A program made the translations under genes and the position numbers. Positions 6,548 through 8,388 of a DNA stretch of 8,388 bases are shown here, one piece after another; within the stretch, counting starts at the first letter, position 1, and every line of letters begins with the position of its first letter. Origin of the DNA: an uncultured Sutterella sp. (GTDB taxonomy: Bacteria > Pseudomonadota > Gammaproteobacteria > Burkholderiales > Burkholderiaceae_F); contig CAKQKT010000084.1 of the NCBI GenBank assembly GCA_934249275.1, positions 1-8,388 on the forward strand. The letters run 5' to 3'. Below the pieces are notes generated by a model. That model did not search any database. It was not told the origin of the DNA and saw only the letters and a program-made list of their open reading frames with translations.

Positions 6548-7399
6548 TCAAGCGGCCTTCCCGGCTTCGCCCTTGGATTCGTCCGCAGCCTGCAGACGGC
6601 GTCTGCGGGCCTCTTCGCGCTCTGCCGTGGGATCCGGAACTCCAAGCGCATCAGACATCAGAGAAGAAGCTTCAAGGCCAAGCACATGGCGTGTCTTGCC
6701 ATTCACTTCAATTGGGGCAAGCACCGTCACATCTACTCCGAGTCCAGGCGTGAAAAGAATGCGCTTCAGAACCGTGAAAAGAGAAATGTTGCCAGCATAG
6801 GAAGCAAGGCCGTTCGGCTTTCCGTCCAGCGTGTACTGAAGCGTTATCGGCAGGATTGCGGCCTCGGACCGCACCGCCGCCTCAAACAGGTTCGGGTGAA
6901 AGGGCAAAAGCTCCAGGCCGTTGCCTGTCGTTCCTTCAGGGAAAAAGAGAACGTTTGTACCCTCTTTGATGGCACACGCCATGGCGTCCGAAATTTCAAG
7001 CACGGCGCGCTTGCGGCTTCGATCAATGAAAAGCGTGCCCACACTCCGAGCGATCAATCCGAAAACCGGCCAGGAAGCGATCTCCTTTTTCGCAACGAAG
7101 CGACAGGGAAGTACGGCATCAAGGATGAAGATATCTATGAAAGAGACATGATTCGAGCAAACCAAATAGCCCGGGCCATCCCTGTTCAAGCCGCAGTCCG
7201 CGCTGGCGGGCACAGGCACCTTGCCCTTGACAGTCATGCGAACCCCCATGATGCTCATCAGCATAGCGCTGATGCGGCGCACGCAACGTCCCCGCCCTTC
7301 GCGGCCAAGCAGCGGAAAAAGAACAACGCAGATTAAGAGGATCACAAGAATCATGATCCCCACAGCGGCCATGCGGCCGCATCCGATGACATAGCGCAT
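6548..7399 (-). CDS. plsC: 1-acyl-sn-glycerol-3-phosphate acyltransferase (PlsC/LPLAT family)
   Basis: This inner-membrane acyltransferase probably adds the second fatty acid to lysophosphatidic acid, giving phosphatidic acid for phospholipid synthesis. The 283 residues start with one hydrophobic helix (about 11-31). Then come the family blocks: NHVSFID (HX4D, His 84 and Asp 89), GTLFIDRS (121-128), FPEGTT (153-158) and ILPITLQY (182-189). The tail after about 250 is charged and rich in Arg, Glu and Ala. The FPEGTT...LLPFHPNLFEAA form also occurs in OlsA-like lyso-ornithine-lipid acyltransferases, so the acceptor is not certain. The ATG at 7399 is preceded by GAGGGA (7412-7407), which overlaps the ruvX stop codon, so translation of the two genes is probably coupled. 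An in-frame ATG nine codons later is a less likely start. Confidence 0.9.
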   Translation of the reverse strand: MRYVIGCGRMAAVGIMILVILLICVVLFPLLGREGRGRCVRRISAMLMSIMGVRMTVKGKVPVPASADCGLNRDGPGYLVCSNHVSFIDIFILDAVLPCRFVAKKEIASWPVFGLIARSVGTLFIDRSRKRAVLEISDAMACAIKEGTNVLFFPEGTTGNGLELLPFHPNLFEAAVRSEAAILPITLQYTLDGKPNGLASYAGNISLFTVLKRILFTPGLGVDVTVLAPIEVNGKTRHVLGLEASSLMSDALGVPDPTAEREEARRRRLQAADESKGEAGKAA

Positions 7400-7410
7400 G
7401 AAAGATTCCC

Positions 7411-7806
7411 TCAGGCAACGACATCCTGTTCGTCGAAAAACTGCTGCAGGATGACCGCCGCAGCCTCGTCATCGATCTTGTCGGCACCGTGTTCGACCAT
7501 TACGGACGAGAATCGCTCGTCAACGATTCGCACAGGCAGACGGAAGCGGCCGCCGAGTTGTCGCGCAAAGCGCTCGCAACGGGGAGTAAGGTCACAATCC
7601 GTACCGTCTCCGTGACGAGGAACCCCCACAACCAGAAGCACGGGTTCCCATTCCTTCACCAAGGATTCGACAGCCTTCCAGCGTTCGTCATTCGTCTTCG
7701 CATGAATGATCGTAACAGGCTGCGCACTGCGAGTGAGCGTATTGCCCGAAGCAACACCCGTTCTGGCCAATCCGAAATCAAAGCAGAGTACCGTTCCTTC
7801 CTGCAT
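7411..7806 (-). CDS. ruvX: Putative pre-16S rRNA nuclease, RuvX/YqgF family
   Basis: YqgF/RuvX proteins are small RNase H-fold nucleases linked to trimming of the 16S rRNA 5' end; the older name reflects their Holliday-resolvase-like fold. The 131 residues carry FDFGLARTGVA (9-19, catalytic Asp 10), the VGVPRHGDGT segment (60-69), VDERFSS (95-101, conserved Glu 97) and the C-terminal DDEAAAVILQQFF (112-124), which carries the last acidic residue. The length is near the usual 135-150. The start at 7806 is supported by AGGA six bases upstream and a perfect -10 box further up. It is the first gene of a two-gene minus-strand unit with plsC, 11 bases apart. The common neighbours yqgE and pyrR are not adjacent. 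Confidence 0.93.
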   Translation of the reverse strand: MQEGTVLCFDFGLARTGVASGNTLTRSAQPVTIIHAKTNDERWKAVESLVKEWEPVLLVVGVPRHGDGTDCDLTPRCERFARQLGGRFRLPVRIVDERFSSVMVEHGADKIDDEAAAVILQQFFDEQDVVA

Positions 7807-7829
7807 GCTCGATCCTGCAAAAAATTTTG

Positions 7830-7858
7830 ATTATAAAGCGCACGCCATTGTCTCCGAA
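7830..7858 (-). promoter_or_regulatory. Promoter for ruvX-plsC
   Basis: A perfect -10 box TATAAT (7835-7830) lies 17 bases after a poor -35 TTCGGA (7858-7853). Transcription would start near 7823, giving a short leader of about 16 bases that contains the AGGA ribosome-binding site (7816-7813). The position, spacing and -10 are good; the -35 matches only about half of the consensus. Confidence 0.55.
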
Positions 7859-7884
7859 GTCCCTGCAGATGCCAATTGCAACCG

Positions 7885-7914
7885 TTGTTGTCCGCCTTCG
7901 CACGGCATTACAAT
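7885..7914 (+). promoter_or_regulatory. Candidate promoter for galE
   Basis: TTGTTG (7885-7890) and TACAAT (7909-7914) are 18 bases apart, with transcription expected near 7921 and a leader of about 54 bases to the galE ATG. The -10 has the same sequence as those proposed for three other genes in this window. The -10 sits inside a palindrome described separately. Confidence 0.4.
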
Positions 7915-7917
7915 GCC
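7904..7917. promoter_or_regulatory. Palindrome over the galE -10 box (possible operator)
   Basis: GGCATT-AC-AATGCC is a perfect 6+6 inverted repeat with a two-base centre, covering the proposed -10 box of galE. A repressor bound here would block promoter opening. The symmetry is directly visible; the operator role is inference, and I cannot name a regulator for it. Confidence 0.3.
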
Positions 7918-7974
7918 AGAACTCCACAGGGTCGCACCCGACGCAATCCCACTCACCACGCACAGGACACCAAC

Positions 7975-8388
7975 ATGAACATTCTGCTCACCGGCGGCAT
8001 GGGCTTCATCGGCTCCCATACAGCCGTTGCTCTTCTCGAAGCTGGCCACAATGTCGTATTGTTCGACAATCTTTCCAACGCAGACCGTTCCGTCATTGAC
8101 CGCATTGAGACAATTGCTGGCCGTCGCCCGGTTTTTATCGAGGACGACATTAGAGACGCGGGCGCCATGGAACAAGCGCTCGAAGGCATCGACACTGTCA
8201 TTCATTTTGCCGGCCTCAAGGCTGTGGGCGAGTCTGTCAGCAAACCCATTGAATACTATGACAACAACGTAAACGGCACGCTCGTATTGCTCGCAGCAAT
8301 GCGCAAAAAAGGGCTCTTCTGGACTTTTGGGGAAATGAGGGTACCCGCGCCGCCAGCCCCAGCACAGAAACTAACAAAAAGCGCGTTG
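7975..8388 (+). CDS. galE: UDP-glucose 4-epimerase, N-terminal part only, disrupted at about 8311
   Basis: GalE interconverts UDP-glucose and UDP-galactose with bound NAD. Residues 1-113 match the family: TGGMGFIGSH (6-15, Rossmann GxxGxxG), FDNLSN (30-35), the acidic DDIRD (57-61), HFAGLKAVGESVSKP (77-91) and YYDNNVNGT (94-102). The match then stops after AMRKKG (108-113). Where GalE should continue with a hydrophobic strand and SSSATVYG, the frame reads LFWTFGEMRVPAPP and stays open to the last base without any GalE motif; the other two frames do not restore it. The catalytic YxxxK is therefore absent. The ATG at 7975 has AGGA (7964-7967) seven bases upstream. A full enzyme is about 335-340 residues. 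Either an insertion element breaks the gene or the assembly joins unrelated sequence here. Confidence 0.85.
   Translation, partial: MNILLTGGMGFIGSHTAVALLEAGHNVVLFDNLSNADRSVIDRIETIAGRRPVFIEDDIRDAGAMEQALEGIDTVIHFAGLKAVGESVSKPIEYYDNNVNGTLVLLAAMRKKGLFWTFGEMRVPAPPAPAQKLTKSAL
8311..8388. mobile_element. Possible end of an insertion sequence (ISL3-like) inside galE
   Basis: Where GalE similarity stops, the sequence begins GGGCTCTTCTGGACTTTTGG. From memory, this resembles ISL3-family terminal inverted repeats, which often start GGCTCTT. It follows a run of six A (8305-8310), and many such elements insert in AT-rich sites. No transposase coding can be recognised in the 78 bases available, and the second end and target duplication lie outside the window. 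A contig ending inside a multicopy IS would also explain the abrupt edge. The family assignment is tentative. Confidence 0.4.

Noticed and set aside
6543..6555. CCGC-CTCAA-GCGG hairpin between apaH and plsC as a terminator
   Set aside because: The stem is only 4 bp, lacks a T run on the plus strand, and lies mostly within the plsC coding end. A weak role for the minus strand cannot be excluded but is not supported.
1..8388. CRISPR array, tRNA or rRNA genes, or a novel defence or biosynthetic cluster
   Set aside because: I saw no regularly spaced repeats and no tRNA- or rRNA-like segment. Nearly all the sequence is taken up by recognised housekeeping and LPS-precursor genes.

Overview
This window looks like a chromosomal housekeeping and cell-envelope segment of a Gram-negative betaproteobacterium. 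A Sutterellaceae-like member of the Burkholderiales is my best guess. The basis is complete genes for ADP-heptose synthesis (needed only for lipopolysaccharide (LPS) inner core), a split HldE kinase/adenylyltransferase as in Neisseria and Burkholderia, and moderately GC-rich composition by eye. The genus call is inference; no rRNA or other taxonomic marker is present.

Layout, left to right. A fragment of an unidentified minus-strand gene (1-74) lies just downstream of a minus-strand phosphomannomutase/phosphoglucomutase gene (99-1481). A 213-bp divergent promoter region (1482-1694) separates this from a tightly packed plus-strand operon: hldA (1695-2615), hldD (2628-3632), gmhB (3632-4207) and hldC (4204-4698). 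The operon ends at a strong, probably bidirectional terminator (4718-4749). This is shared with convergent galU (minus, 4772-5611). galU and apaH (plus, 5717-6541) diverge from a 105-bp region containing a perfect hairpin. apaH converges with a minus-strand ruvX-plsC pair (7411-7806 and 6548-7399). ruvX diverges from galE (plus, from 7975) across a 168-bp region with good candidate promoters and a dyad over the galE -10 box.

How the genes work together. The operon supplies four steps of the ADP-L-glycero-D-manno-heptose pathway: kinase, phosphatase, adenylyltransferase and epimerase. Only GmhA, which makes the starting sedoheptulose-7-phosphate isomer, is not in the window. The hexose-phosphate mutase, GalU and GalE supply sugar phosphates, UDP-glucose and UDP-galactose for LPS and other surface glycans. 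The other three genes are general housekeeping: ApaH destroys Ap4A, PlsC-type acyltransferase makes phospholipid, and RuvX/YqgF processes 16S rRNA ends.

The main anomaly is at the right edge. galE matches its family for about 113 codons and then changes abruptly at about 8311 into unrelated sequence that runs to the last base. The new sequence starts with a motif resembling an insertion-sequence terminal repeat (possibly ISL3 family). Either an IS interrupts galE or the assembly breaks there. I see no CRISPR array, tRNA, rRNA, phage gene or clearly new defence or biosynthetic system.
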